A stretch of 32,453 nt of DNA from Pedosphaera sp. (GTDB lineage Bacteria > Verrucomicrobiota > Verrucomicrobiia > Limisphaerales > Pedosphaeraceae), in NCBI GenBank assembly GCA_028293285.1, contig JAQGPC010000205.1:1-32453 (forward strand), read 5' to 3'. Shown here in pieces: positions 25,001 through 32,320 of this stretch. Position 1 is the stretch's first letter. Each line of letters opens with the position of its first letter. The notes below the pieces were generated by a model. That model was not told the origin of the DNA. It was given only the letters and a program-made list of their open reading frames with translations, and ran no database searches. Position numbers and translations under genes: made by a program.

Positions 25001-25316
25001 TCGGCATAATCTGCTGCTCGCCACGCGCGAAGCATTGCAGAACGCGGTCACTCATGCCGAGGCGACGGAAGTCCGTTTGATATTGCAACTGGACGAGGCG
25101 GGATTGAGCATCGCCATCGCCGACAATGGCAAGGGATTTGATCCGGGTTCAGTCTCGCGGGATGGCAATGGGTTGCCGAACATGCGGCGGCGGCTGGAAA
25201 GCATCGGAGGACGGTTCGAACTCGATAATCAGCCGGGCAAAGGAACGACGGTGCGCTTGTTTGTACCGAGCGAAATGTTACACGGACGTGTAATTGGCGT
25301 AAACGGAGTTTCGTGA
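22008..25316 (+). CDS. NarX/LiaS-type sensor histidine kinase with giant extracytoplasmic OB-repeat sensor
   Basis: This protein is 1102 aa from the ATG at 22008, with a basic N-terminus and first membrane segment (WVVLLCFLVFFGVIL). The extracytoplasmic part of ~800 residues begins with an F5/8 type C (discoidin-like) domain: LLGSNDGGRTWTTLDTR, then the conserved VFAVSKPAAFEIYRLQI. Several OB-fold-like modules follow, with recurring patterns such as HVIFRGVVTELFGAFMQDDT, WIEVEGVVRS and RVKVQGVVTLQENQKLFLQD. A second membrane segment (MMMGGMACVILAALVWI) leads to a coiled coil. The HisKA_3 motif DLHDDLGANLAQI has His901, and the ATPase has N-box Asn1012, DNGKGFD (Asp1039) and GNGLPNMRRR. Discoidin domains often bind sugars, fitting a sensor of glycan products. 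It starts 43 nt after the glycosidase and overlaps the regulator by 4 nt. Confidence 0.9.
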   Translation: MQPVELNKQALRARVCWRGRRGWVVLLCFLVFFGVILRGETADRLKKVVQQYALTSANDFPQRDPQDWRLLGSNDGGRTWTTLDTRKSEVFPERHQRRVFAVSKPAAFEIYRLQIDVVHDPKVANSVQLAEIEPMGATEDDLEPIPIFTDTITAQGDNPPSELAVKLFDGRMETKWLDKPSNRETCASWIQWQYAAPTETAVTNISQLIALRARAGDGYRVKIEAVAVGRTGATNKWSVADASGCMEISAMTGEENLQPGQPVTFVGSSAWSSRKVWLTNGSVQMRGAKAATMPEQIVIEQLLTAREDLKWVEVEGEVRYRRFGDGEISFDVGDAGSAMRVYWRGATDLLTLPPTGTRVTVRGLCRGAFNDQGMWVAAGLWAAGRDAVTLTGTQSRDGKVQSGATTAKSAAPVLGTLTKIEQIRRLTQEQLQQRPHVIFRGVVTELFGAFMQDDTAGVEVAFQGNESRKVTEPGYYIEVEGWGGLGDAGNPVVSADRVTVLGKGKWPEPERMSLSQLMSGRTDAQWIEVEGVVRSTDGAHLLLICYGREVTASMSAGAAGLVKNLVDAAVRVRGVGVTALDDRGRIQGIHLLIPSLEHVDVIEPPVNPATLPVRPIGSLLSLSGPRESYHRVKVQGVVTLQENQKLFLQDTNGGAMAILKEDVVLDARFGRSRWLFWRTQQTNAPVRADLRFAPGDRVEVIGFPETRNYSPVLTEVTVKKIGSGNPVQLYEATVNGVNDGRADSQLIVVEGVLLGQNSIGTQVVMALEWNDRTLQVLVPVKEAAALAIAPGSRLRVTGVCQVDPAPYAELGQRVAAVRILTRSAADLVVLAKPSWWTVQRALMMMGGMACVILAALVWINQLQRQVEERTVQLTTEIQLREQTERRSALEQERSRIAKDLHDDLGANLAQIVFLSQRVEGQSDAQEMNRYFGLIPATARRTIQSLDEIVWAINPRHDSLESLANYLSQFAQEHLTLARVRCVLDVPTVLPAVPLSAEIRHNLLLATREALQNAVTHAEATEVRLILQLDEAGLSIAIADNGKGFDPGSVSRDGNGLPNMRRRLESIGGRFELDNQPGKGTTVRLFVPSEMLHGRVIGVNGVS
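25277..25294. promoter_or_regulatory. GTTACAC-N4-GTGTAAT palindrome, copy 2 (inside kinase 3' end, before the regulator)
   Basis: GTTACAC (25277-25283), spacer GGAC, GTGTAAT (25288-25294). It lies in the last codons of the kinase gene and 18-47 nt before the possible starts of the response regulator. The codons it occupies form a short tail after VRLFVPSE, the usual kinase end. The tail may exist to host the site. Confidence 0.7.
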
Positions 25317-26008
25317 CAAGAATCATGAAAATGGTCAACGCCAAATCAGAACCGGCTCCCGACGCGACGTCATTGCGATCGGTGCGCGTTTGCGTGGTGG
25401 AAGACGACAATGTGGCGCGCGAGCAGCTCTCGCATCAGTTGCAGCAGGCGAATGGCTTTACGTTTGTGAGTTGCCATCGGTCGGCGGAGAATGCGCTGGA
25501 GGAAATCCCGCGCCACAAGCCCGATGTGGTTTTGATGGACATCAATCTGCCGAAGATGAGCGGTATTGATTGCGTGCGGCATCTCAAGGCGCTGCTGCCC
25601 GGCACACAATTCGTGATGCTCACGGTTTATGAAGATGCGGATGCGATCTTCAAATCGTTGCTGGCGGGAGCAGTTGGCTATCTGCTCAAAGGGCGTTCTG
25701 CTACTGGCGACAAATTACTCGAAGCCTTGCGCGATGCGGGGCGAGGCGGTTCACCGTTGAACAGTTTGATCGCGCGCAAGATTGTGCAGCATTTTCATCA
25801 TCAACCGTCCCGTTCCGGCAAGGAGCATCCTCTCTCAGTTCGCGAACGCGAGGTGTTGGAGTTGCTTTCAAAGGGGCTGCCATACAAAGAAATTGCCGAC
25901 ATGCTAGGCGTGAACATTGAGACGGTTCGGAAGCATTGTCACAATATCTATGAAAAACTTCAGGTCAGTTCGCGGACTGAAGCGGTGGTGAAATTTCTCG
26001 GTAAATGA
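25313..26008 (+). CDS. NarL/FixJ-family response regulator
   Basis: This 231-aa response regulator starts at a GTG that overlaps the kinase stop (GTGA). An ATG at 25325 would give 227 aa. The receiver domain has the acidic pocket E30-D31-D32, phospho-acceptor Asp76 in VVLMDINLPKMSG, Thr104 and Lys126 (GYLLKG). The output domain is a LuxR-type helix-turn-helix (LSVREREVLELLSKGLPYKE, then TVRKHCHNIYEKLQV). It is the cognate partner of the kinase upstream. NarL-family proteins bind as dimers to short inverted repeats. The palindromes within and around this locus are the natural candidates, including one right before this gene, which implies autoregulation. Confidence 0.94.
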   Translation: MTRIMKMVNAKSEPAPDATSLRSVRVCVVEDDNVAREQLSHQLQQANGFTFVSCHRSAENALEEIPRHKPDVVLMDINLPKMSGIDCVRHLKALLPGTQFVMLTVYEDADAIFKSLLAGAVGYLLKGRSATGDKLLEALRDAGRGGSPLNSLIARKIVQHFHHQPSRSGKEHPLSVREREVLELLSKGLPYKEIADMLGVNIETVRKHCHNIYEKLQVSSRTEAVVKFLGK

Positions 26009-26035
26009 TGCTGCTGCCGGTGGATTGTTGTTGTC

Positions 26036-26053
26036 GTTACACCTTCGTGTAAT
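26036..26053. promoter_or_regulatory. GTTACAC-N4-GTGTAAT palindrome, copy 3
   Basis: GTTACAC (26036-26042), spacer CTTC, GTGTAAT (26047-26053). The spacer is the reverse complement of that in copy 1. It lies 28 nt after the regulator stop and ~288 nt before the ATG of the second giant protein. Confidence 0.75.
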
Positions 26054-26181
26054 GGCGGGAAGCTTCGTTCTCTTACCTTGCATTAAACCCAATAAAGAAA
26101 TGCCCTCGTGAAGCGATGCGCGAGTTGAAGCGCAGTGATTTTCCGAATTGTTCATCAAACATTCCTCCTGCATTTAAGATC

Positions 26182-26199
26182 GTTACACTAACGTGTAAT
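26182..26199. promoter_or_regulatory. GTTACAC-N4-GTGTAAT palindrome, copy 4
   Basis: GTTACAC (26182-26188), spacer TAAC, GTGTAAT (26193-26199). It is centred ~142 nt before the ATG at 26333, a distance similar to that of copy 1 from its gene. It lies exactly 146 bp from copy 3, close to 14 helical turns, so the two sites face the same side of the DNA. Confidence 0.75.
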
Positions 26200-26332
26200 G
26201 GACGCTTTTGGCAGACTGGTGGGATGATCATAAGCATCACCCTATGTGTTTGCATTGTCCAAAAGTGAGCAAAGCTGTCACCCCGTTGCGGGTGATAAGC
26301 ACCCTTGCGTTAACCCATCCAATCGCTCGTCC

Positions 26333-29300
26333 ATGAAACCAACCAACAAACTCAACCCTATCATCCTCGCGAGCCTGACTGGCGCCGCGGCCTTGTTGCT
26401 TGCCAGTTCCAGTCCGGCGGCGACCTTTCAGTGGACCAACACTGCGTCCAGCTCATTCGTGAATGCGGCGAACTGGACGAATACCGCCACCCCATTCGGA
26501 AACGGAGTTCCGACGACCGGAGATACCGGCATCAACAACATCGCCGGATCAACCGCCGTAATTGGGCTGGGTGACGTCGTTAGTGCAGCTACATTGGATG
26601 CTTCGGCGGGAACCATTGCGGTCACGGACGGCGATTTGACGGCATCCACCATGCGGGCCACCGGCAGCAATGGAGTCATCTCAGTAAGTGGCGGGAACGT
26701 CAATCTCGCCAACCTGCAAATCACCGCGAACTTTGGTGTTGTCTCCATCAGCGGTGGGACAACCACAGTCAGCACGGACAGCCGGATCGGAGCGGGTAAT
26801 GCGGTTTGGAATGTCAGCAACGGCACGCTGAACTTGAGCAAGCACACCATCGGGTCGGCAGCAGCCAACAACACCAACAACGTGATGACCGTTTCCGGGA
26901 ACGCCATCGTCACGCAAAACCAAGGCATCAGCGGCGGTGTGAATCGCGAGCTTTGGGTGGGTGGGAACAACGCAGGTTCAGGCACCTTGATTTTGAAAGA
27001 TAATGCCACGTGGACCAGCAGTGCAGCCAACGGGAATACCGATGTTATTTTCGGACGAACATCAGGCGCAGGACAAACCCCGGTTGGGACGCTGACGATT
27101 CAAGACAACGCCAGCTTTGTGGTTCAAGCTGGTAGCGCGGCGGCGAAAGTCATTCAACTGGCGGGTGGCCCCAATGACGGTGCAACGGGCATCATCAATC
27201 TCAACGGTGGAAATATTTCTGCCATCGGCATCACCCGCGCCCGGAGCGGAACGAGCACGGGTACGGTCAACGCCAACGGCGGCAAGATCACTGCATTGGC
27301 GGCAGGGACAAGTTTCTTCCGCAATTTTCCCGGCACGGGCGGGGCGAACTCCATCAATCTGCTTGCAGGTGGGCTGAAGTTTGACACCGGCGGGTTCAAT
27401 TCCGGGATCACCAACGTCCTCTCAGGCGTGGGTGGATTGACCAAGTTGGGAGCGGAGATGCTGACTCTCTCCGGTTCGAATATTTATACTGGTGGAACCA
27501 TTGTCAGCAACGGAACGCTCGCAGTGACCGGAGTTGGTTTGATCAATGCCAGTGGGTCCATCTCGGTGAATGCCGCCACGTTGGATGTTTCTGCAGCCAA
27601 CGCACAACATTCCTCCGCTGGCGCGTTGACGCTGAATGACGCCACCTTGATCGGCAAATTCTCGGCCACCAATATCACTGTGGGCACGTTCGGCACCAGC
27701 GGCACGACCAACATCATCAATATCACCGAACTGCCAACTCCAGTCTCCCTGCCAGCAAAGATTACTTTGATCAACTACACCACGGCCGCACCCGGATTGG
27801 TGGGCGGCGGCAATGTGTTAACCACGCTGGGAGCAATTCTCCCCACCATCGGCAATCCTGTGGGTTATCTCACCAACAACGTCGCTAATGGCTCGATTGA
27901 TCTGGTCATCACCAGCATGGTGCTTTCGCCGGTGATCACAAAGCAGCCGGCTCCTGACAGCGCGTATGCCGGCTTCAATGCGCACTTTAGCGTGGAGCTT
28001 GAATCAACCAATGCTCCCGGCTACCAGTGGCGCAAAGGCGGCGTGGCTTTGAGCAATGGGGGCCATTATTCCGGCGTGAACACGGCGGTCTTGAAGATCA
28101 GCAACGTCTCCGGAGCGGATCTGGCCAACTACGACGTGGTGATTAACAACGTCAGCGGCTCGGTGACCAGCAGCCCGGCGGCGCTCACATTGGCAGCGCC
28201 GTTTGGTTACGAAGCAGCAGCAACATCCGCCGGGCCAGCGGCGTTGTTCATGTTTGATGAAATGAGCGATGCCACCACGAGCAACGCCTTGGCGTTTGAT
28301 TACGCCGGTGACCTTGATGGCACTTATGGTTACATCGTGCAAAACGGTTTCAATGGAATTGCCGGTCCTCGCCCGAGTGACGGCTTACCGGGATTTGATG
28401 CGACTAACAATGCAGTTCGCACTTTTGGTTTCACACCGGAAGCGCACGTGACGATTCCGGCTCTGAATCTGAATACGAACACTGTGACACTGTCTGCATG
28501 GATCAATCCCGGCGCTCCGGCGGCAAATGCCGGCCTGATTTTCTGTCGAGGCGGTGGCACGATTGCCGGGTTGAACTTCACGGCTAATCTGGACGGCAAT
28601 GGTTACCGCACGCTGGGCTATACCTGGAATAACGAAGGGGGAACGTTTCTCTGGAATTCACAGATCGCGCCGACGCCCGGACAATGGTCCTACGTGGCGC
28701 TTGTCATCACGCCGACCAATGCAACGGTGTACATATTCGACGCAAATGGGTTGCGCTCTTCGTCACAAAACTATACGCACGTGAACCAGAGCTTTTCTGC
28801 TGCCGGTTTGATTGGCGACGATGGATTCTCTGGCGGAAATCGCCAGTTTGATGGCGCGATTGATGGGGTGGCTATTTACGCCAAATCACTGACGCAATCC
28901 CAACTTGAAGCACTTTATGCCGCCGGCTCGGGCGTCTCATCCTTCGCTCCAGTCATCTGGGCGCAGCCGGTGTCCTTGAACCTTTACGAGCAACAAAACG
29001 CCACCTTCAGCGTCGGGGCGAGCGGCACATCGCCGTTGAGTTATCAATGGCAGATGACTGATGGCGCGAACTTTTATAACATTGCCAATGGCGGTCGCAT
29101 CAGCGGTGCGACTTCATCGATGCTGACGATCAGCAATCTTGTTTTGGCAGATGCGACGAATTTGGTGGTCGTCGTCAGCAACCCCGCGGGCGGGCCGGTG
29201 GTGAGCACGATGGTGACGTTGACAGTGAATCCGGCTGGCCCGGCGGAAGCGATCACCAACTCGGTGGTGCAAACCAGCGGTCAGAGTTGGGAAACTCCTT

Positions 29301-30307
29301 CCGGCTGGAGTGACGGCCTGGCGGCCTCGGTTTCCGCAGCGTCGAAGCCGGGTAGCTCGTATTACGTAATTGGCAATGCGGGCTTGCGCACTCCTGCGGG
29401 TGCGGCGAGTGCAACGTTTCCAGGAAGCACATTGCGAGTTGAGGGGAATGGTGTGTTCAACACGACCATCGCCGGCAGCGGCATTGGTGCTGTGATTTTG
29501 AAAAGCTCCAACGGGGGCGTGGTGAACTTCCCGAAATTGATCATGGGCGGTGGTGAAATCCTGAACTTCGTGGATTCCGGCGGCAGCACCGTGATTGGCG
29601 GCGAACTGAATGTGATTTCCAACACGCCCATCTACGCGGCGGACGATACCAGCTCGCGCTCAATTCGCGTGGATGCGAAGCTGACGGGTAACGGCACGGT
29701 GGAGTATCGCGCTTACTCTGGCACGACTTTTATTCCGGCGAACGTTGCCTCACTGAATATCGCCGGGGTCAATAACACTTTCACGGGCAAATGGAATGTG
29801 TTGCTCGGAACATTGGTTGGCAGTGCGGCGGGTTCATTGGGCACAAACACCATTACCGTGGCAACGAACGGCGCAATCCAGGCCAGCTATAATATCGGTA
29901 ACACCAATGGAGCGTTGGTTCTCAATGGGCGTTTCAACCTGACGCGCAACCACACCTTCAAGACCGTGACAATAGCGGGCACGAGCCTCGGTGTGGGCGC
30001 TTACACGTTTGCTCAGTTGAACAGTGCTTATCCGGCGAACTTCCCCGCCTCGTGGACCGGTCAGCCGGGTGCGCTTTCGGAAACGACAGCTTCCGGCAGC
30101 ATCACTGTAATTGGTGGAGCCACGGCACCGATTCCGCTGACGAACAGTTGGAATGGCACGACGCTCACGTTGGCCTGGCCGGCCGGCTGGAGCTTGTTGG
30201 AAGCGACCAATGTGATCGGGCCGTGGACGACGAACTTTTCAGCCACATCACCGTTTGTTGTGTCGCCGACCGGACCACAGAAGTTCTTCCGTTTGCAAGC
30301 GCAGTAA
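26333..30307 (+). CDS. secreted beta-strand-repeat / Ig-like / LamG protein
   Basis: From the ATG at 26333 this is 1324 aa. A signal peptide (IILASLTGAAALLLASSSPAA) is followed by ~530 residues of autotransporter-type beta-strand repeats (LSGVGGLTKLGAEMLTLSGS, then IYTGGTIVSNGTLAVTG). An Ig-like domain (ITKQPAPDSAYAGFNAHFSV, then YQWRKGGVALS) follows. Next is a LamG/concanavalin-like domain (VTLSAWINPG, PGQWSYVALVI, GAIDGVAIYAKSLTQSQ). A second Ig-like domain (SYQWQMTDG) precedes another repeat block. The last ~45 residues (LLEATNVIGPWTTN, ATSPFVV, PQKFFRLQ) are nearly the same as the end of the GH76-GH97 enzyme. No catalytic domain was seen, so binding or adhesion to a polysaccharide is likely. 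It has two regulator boxes upstream. Confidence 0.85.
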   Translation: MKPTNKLNPIILASLTGAAALLLASSSPAATFQWTNTASSSFVNAANWTNTATPFGNGVPTTGDTGINNIAGSTAVIGLGDVVSAATLDASAGTIAVTDGDLTASTMRATGSNGVISVSGGNVNLANLQITANFGVVSISGGTTTVSTDSRIGAGNAVWNVSNGTLNLSKHTIGSAAANNTNNVMTVSGNAIVTQNQGISGGVNRELWVGGNNAGSGTLILKDNATWTSSAANGNTDVIFGRTSGAGQTPVGTLTIQDNASFVVQAGSAAAKVIQLAGGPNDGATGIINLNGGNISAIGITRARSGTSTGTVNANGGKITALAAGTSFFRNFPGTGGANSINLLAGGLKFDTGGFNSGITNVLSGVGGLTKLGAEMLTLSGSNIYTGGTIVSNGTLAVTGVGLINASGSISVNAATLDVSAANAQHSSAGALTLNDATLIGKFSATNITVGTFGTSGTTNIINITELPTPVSLPAKITLINYTTAAPGLVGGGNVLTTLGAILPTIGNPVGYLTNNVANGSIDLVITSMVLSPVITKQPAPDSAYAGFNAHFSVELESTNAPGYQWRKGGVALSNGGHYSGVNTAVLKISNVSGADLANYDVVINNVSGSVTSSPAALTLAAPFGYEAAATSAGPAALFMFDEMSDATTSNALAFDYAGDLDGTYGYIVQNGFNGIAGPRPSDGLPGFDATNNAVRTFGFTPEAHVTIPALNLNTNTVTLSAWINPGAPAANAGLIFCRGGGTIAGLNFTANLDGNGYRTLGYTWNNEGGTFLWNSQIAPTPGQWSYVALVITPTNATVYIFDANGLRSSSQNYTHVNQSFSAAGLIGDDGFSGGNRQFDGAIDGVAIYAKSLTQSQLEALYAAGSGVSSFAPVIWAQPVSLNLYEQQNATFSVGASGTSPLSYQWQMTDGANFYNIANGGRISGATSSMLTISNLVLADATNLVVVVSNPAGGPVVSTMVTLTVNPAGPAEAITNSVVQTSGQSWETPSGWSDGLAASVSAASKPGSSYYVIGNAGLRTPAGAASATFPGSTLRVEGNGVFNTTIAGSGIGAVILKSSNGGVVNFPKLIMGGGEILNFVDSGGSTVIGGELNVISNTPIYAADDTSSRSIRVDAKLTGNGTVEYRAYSGTTFIPANVASLNIAGVNNTFTGKWNVLLGTLVGSAAGSLGTNTITVATNGAIQASYNIGNTNGALVLNGRFNLTRNHTFKTVTIAGTSLGVGAYTFAQLNSAYPANFPASWTGQPGALSETTASGSITVIGGATAPIPLTNSWNGTTLTLAWPAGWSLLEATNVIGPWTTNFSATSPFVVSPTGPQKFFRLQAQ

Positions 30308-30330
30308 TGGTATCTGGAGTTGGGCTTTCA

Positions 30331-30358
30331 GGCGGCCGGAGTGAAAACTCCGGCTGCC
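30331..30358 (+). repeat. long hairpin with GAAA tetraloop after the giant gene
   Basis: GGCGGCCGGAGT (30331-30342), loop GAAA, ACTCCGGCTGCC (30347-30358) form a 12-bp stem with one G-T pair. TTTCA and TGAAA can extend it outward past a 2-nt bulge. A T-run is present only for minus-strand reading. It may act as a terminator, an mRNA stabiliser or a dispersed REP-like element. Confidence 0.55.
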
Positions 30359-30411
30359 ACTGAAAAATTAACGCCACGCGGTTTCCCGTGACAACCAAGG
30401 AGACAGATTGA

Positions 30412-31254
30412 ATGAATAATAAGTACGAGAGAGGTGGGAGTAGAATTGCGATGGGTGCGAGGGCGTTCACGCTTATCGAGCTGCTCGTGGTCATTGCCAT
30501 CATTGCAATTTTAGCGGGCCTGTTGCTTCCCGCCCTCGCCAAGGCCAAAGCCAAGGCGCAACAAGCCAACTGCATCAGCAATTTGAAGCAGTTGAATCTG
30601 ACGTACACGATGTATGTCGACGACAATAGCGGAACGGGAATTGATTATGGCGGGACTGCCTACTCGTTGTGGATGAAGCCGCTCGCAGCATACCAGTCCA
30701 AAGTACATAAGGTTCGTGCCTGTCCAGTGGCTCCGGATCGCAGCAAGGCAAATATCGCTCTTGCCAAGGGAAATGCGGTCGCTTGTTGGGATTGGAATTT
30801 GTTTAGCGGTTCAACCGACCCAAACGAAAACATTGGCAGCTATGGGATGAATGGCTGGTTGTATGTCAACTCACCCACTCTTGCCACCACCGGTTATTAT
30901 TTCGACAAGGAGTCATCCATAAAGCGCCCCGATATGACGCCAATTTTTTTTGACGCGGTCTGGCTCGATGCGTGGATCAGGATCACCGATGTGCCTACGG
31001 TGGGATTGGATTTGATCAAGGGCGATGCCAGTGACATTCCGGTGGCGATGAACCGCGTCATGGTAGCCCGGCATCCATTGTTGAATGGTGCCAAGACGGC
31101 ATTCAATCAAACCATCCCAGGCGCGATTGACATGGGATACATTGATGGCCACGTCAGTAAATTGCGCCTGCAAGACATCAAGAGTGTCTATTGGCACAAG
31201 GATTACGCGCCAGCTTCAAGCCCATGGACGACGGCACCTATCCCTGCGCAATGA
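30412..31254 (+). CDS. prepilin-type (type II secretion pseudopilin-like) secreted protein
   Basis: This 280-aa protein has AAGGAGA eight bases before its ATG. After a short basic leader it shows [19 protein letters not shown] (residues 18-36), the class III signal recognised by prepilin peptidase. Cleavage would fall before Phe19, with Ala rather than Gly at -1, and Glu at +5 is kept. The rest has the GspG/H-like pattern of the large Verrucomicrobia/Planctomycetes family: [19 protein letters not shown], then a beta-rich C-terminus with [14 protein letters not shown]. Members are thought to be exported or assembled by a type II secretion/type IV pilus-like machinery. It lies 104 nt after the giant repeat protein and is possibly part of the same surface programme. 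Confidence 0.88.
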   Translation: MNNKYERGGSRIAMGARAFTLIELLVVIAIIAILAGLLLPALAKAKAKAQQANCISNLKQLNLTYTMYVDDNSGTGIDYGGTAYSLWMKPLAAYQSKVHKVRACPVAPDRSKANIALAKGNAVACWDWNLFSGSTDPNENIGSYGMNGWLYVNSPTLATTGYYFDKESSIKRPDMTPIFFDAVWLDAWIRITDVPTVGLDLIKGDASDIPVAMNRVMVARHPLLNGAKTAFNQTIPGAIDMGYIDGHVSKLRLQDIKSVYWHKDYAPASSPWTTAPIPAQ

Positions 31255-31279
31255 AGGAACGATTGACTGCGACATTCTT

Positions 31280-31856
31280 ATGACAACAACCAAGTTCATT
31301 AGTCAGAAAGCTGAACTGAATATTGAAAACCATCCATTTTTGATAAGCAGTCTTCACGCTGATTGAGCTTTTGGTCGTCACTGCCATTATTGCCATTCTG
31401 GCGGCGATGTTGTTGCCCGCGCTCGCCAAAGCGAAGCAAAAGGCGGTCTCGATCACTGTGTCTCGAACCTCAAACAAGTGGGATTGGCGCTTCAATGTTA
31501 CCGGGGATGACAACGGCAACAAGCTGTCCGGGCCGTGCAACGCTGGTGTCGGTTCGGCCTATGGCAACATTCTTTTTCGTCCGGACCCCAAGGCCAGTAC
31601 GGGTACCTCACCCACTATTTGGCCAAATATCTTGGGGCCAAAGATGCGAGGACCCTGTCCACCGAGGAGATCAATTACCTCAAACCGCTGTTTTGTCCTG
31701 GCTAATGCCGTTCCCTTTGGCCGCCAATGCAACAATCCGCCGCCAAGTCCGCTGTCCGTGTCCGCTATGAAACTTTTGGCGGTCCTCACCTTCGGTCCCT
31801 TCATGGATGTTTTTGCGGTTTCGGACGTGGATTATCAACGGGCTCAAGGCGGTTGA
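31280..31856 (+). pseudogene. decayed second prepilin-type gene
   Basis: A relic of the same family spans three frames. The ATG frame (31280) ends soon. A different frame gives [20 protein letters not shown] (from 31353) and a GDDNGNKLSG segment. A third frame from 31604 gives YLTHYLAKYLGAKDARTLST and EEINYLKPLFCPG, then a TAA at 31703. The second frame then regains the typical MDVFAVSDVDYQRAQGG and stops at 31854-31856. At least three frameshifts and a missing C-terminus show that it is inactive. Its 3' end meets a minus-strand HTH-like gene, suggesting a deletion junction. Confidence 0.82.
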
Positions 31857-32098
31857 CCGTACATCTCTTTGGTGGCTCTGTTTAGCCAGGTGCGATCTGC
31901 TGCAAGTTTCTCTATTTCAGAGGCAGCGAAGTATTTCGTCGCGTTGGGGACGGGGTTGCCCAATGGTTTGAGCAGATTGACGCGGACAATCACAGGGATG
32001 TCATGCTCTTGGAAACCTAGGAGCAAGGCGGTTTGCGTCGTGGTAAGCCGTGCAGGAAGGCGTTTCAGGTTCAAGAAGTCTACCATGTCGTCTTTCAT
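31844..32098 (-). CDS. small HTH-like (excisionase/MerR-fold type) protein
   Basis: This 84-aa protein reads LNLKRLPARLTTTQTALLLG, then FQEHDIPVIVRVNLLKPLG, then KYFAASEIEKLAADRTWLNR. A helix-turn-helix start with a conserved TTTQTALLLG, a wing-like LLKPLGNPVPNATKYF and a final helix fit the excisionase/MerR fold that selects tagged genes in many bacteria. I recall similar small proteins next to prepilin-type genes in Verrucomicrobia, which fits the position. The start is the ATG at 32098 or at 32086; neither has a strong ribosome-binding site. It overlaps the end of the decayed prepilin gene by 13 nt on the opposite strand. Confidence 0.65.
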   Translation of the reverse strand: MKDDMVDFLNLKRLPARLTTTQTALLLGFQEHDIPVIVRVNLLKPLGNPVPNATKYFAASEIEKLAADRTWLNRATKEMYGQPP

Positions 32099-32290
32099 AG
32101 GGATATTGCGCCAGAGTCGAGATTCTTACCAAGCCAAGCTCTCTCCGTGTTCACAAGCCGCTGCGGCAGGGGACGAAAATGAACAAGGAGCTTTCGCTCG
32201 TCAGTGGTAATAATTGCGGATCTGGTCGCTTTTTAGGTTCTGTGCCTTCCCTAAGCAGGTAGCCATAATTAATGTCACAACCTGAATTGA

Positions 32291-32302
32291 CGCCTGCAGG
32301 CG
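32291..32302. repeat. perfect palindrome CGCCTGCAGGCG before the transposase
   Basis: A 12-bp perfect palindrome ends 18 nt before the start of the IS630-like gene. It may belong to the end or the promoter region of the insertion sequence. The IS end itself cannot be placed without the other terminus. Confidence 0.4.
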
Positions 32303-32320
32303 AACGGGTGAGGGTGCGTC

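Larger units (their letters stand above)
26009..26332. other. 324-nt regulatory intergenic region before the second giant protein
   Basis: The region holds two of the four GTTACAC palindromes, 146 bp apart, and no gene that I can support. The in-frame GTG upstream of the next ATG (26246) gives 29 additional residues that do not resemble a signal peptide. The region is therefore treated as untranslated. Confidence 0.6.

Noticed and set aside
18180-30100. Repeated patterns in the giant genes considered as CRISPR or tandem DNA repeats
   Set aside because: The repetition is at protein level (beta-strand repeats) with varied DNA; no regular repeat-spacer structure exists in the window.
32179-32262. 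27-codon ORF before the transposase
   Set aside because: It has a fair ribosome-binding site but no other support, and may be part of the promoter of the minus-strand gene.
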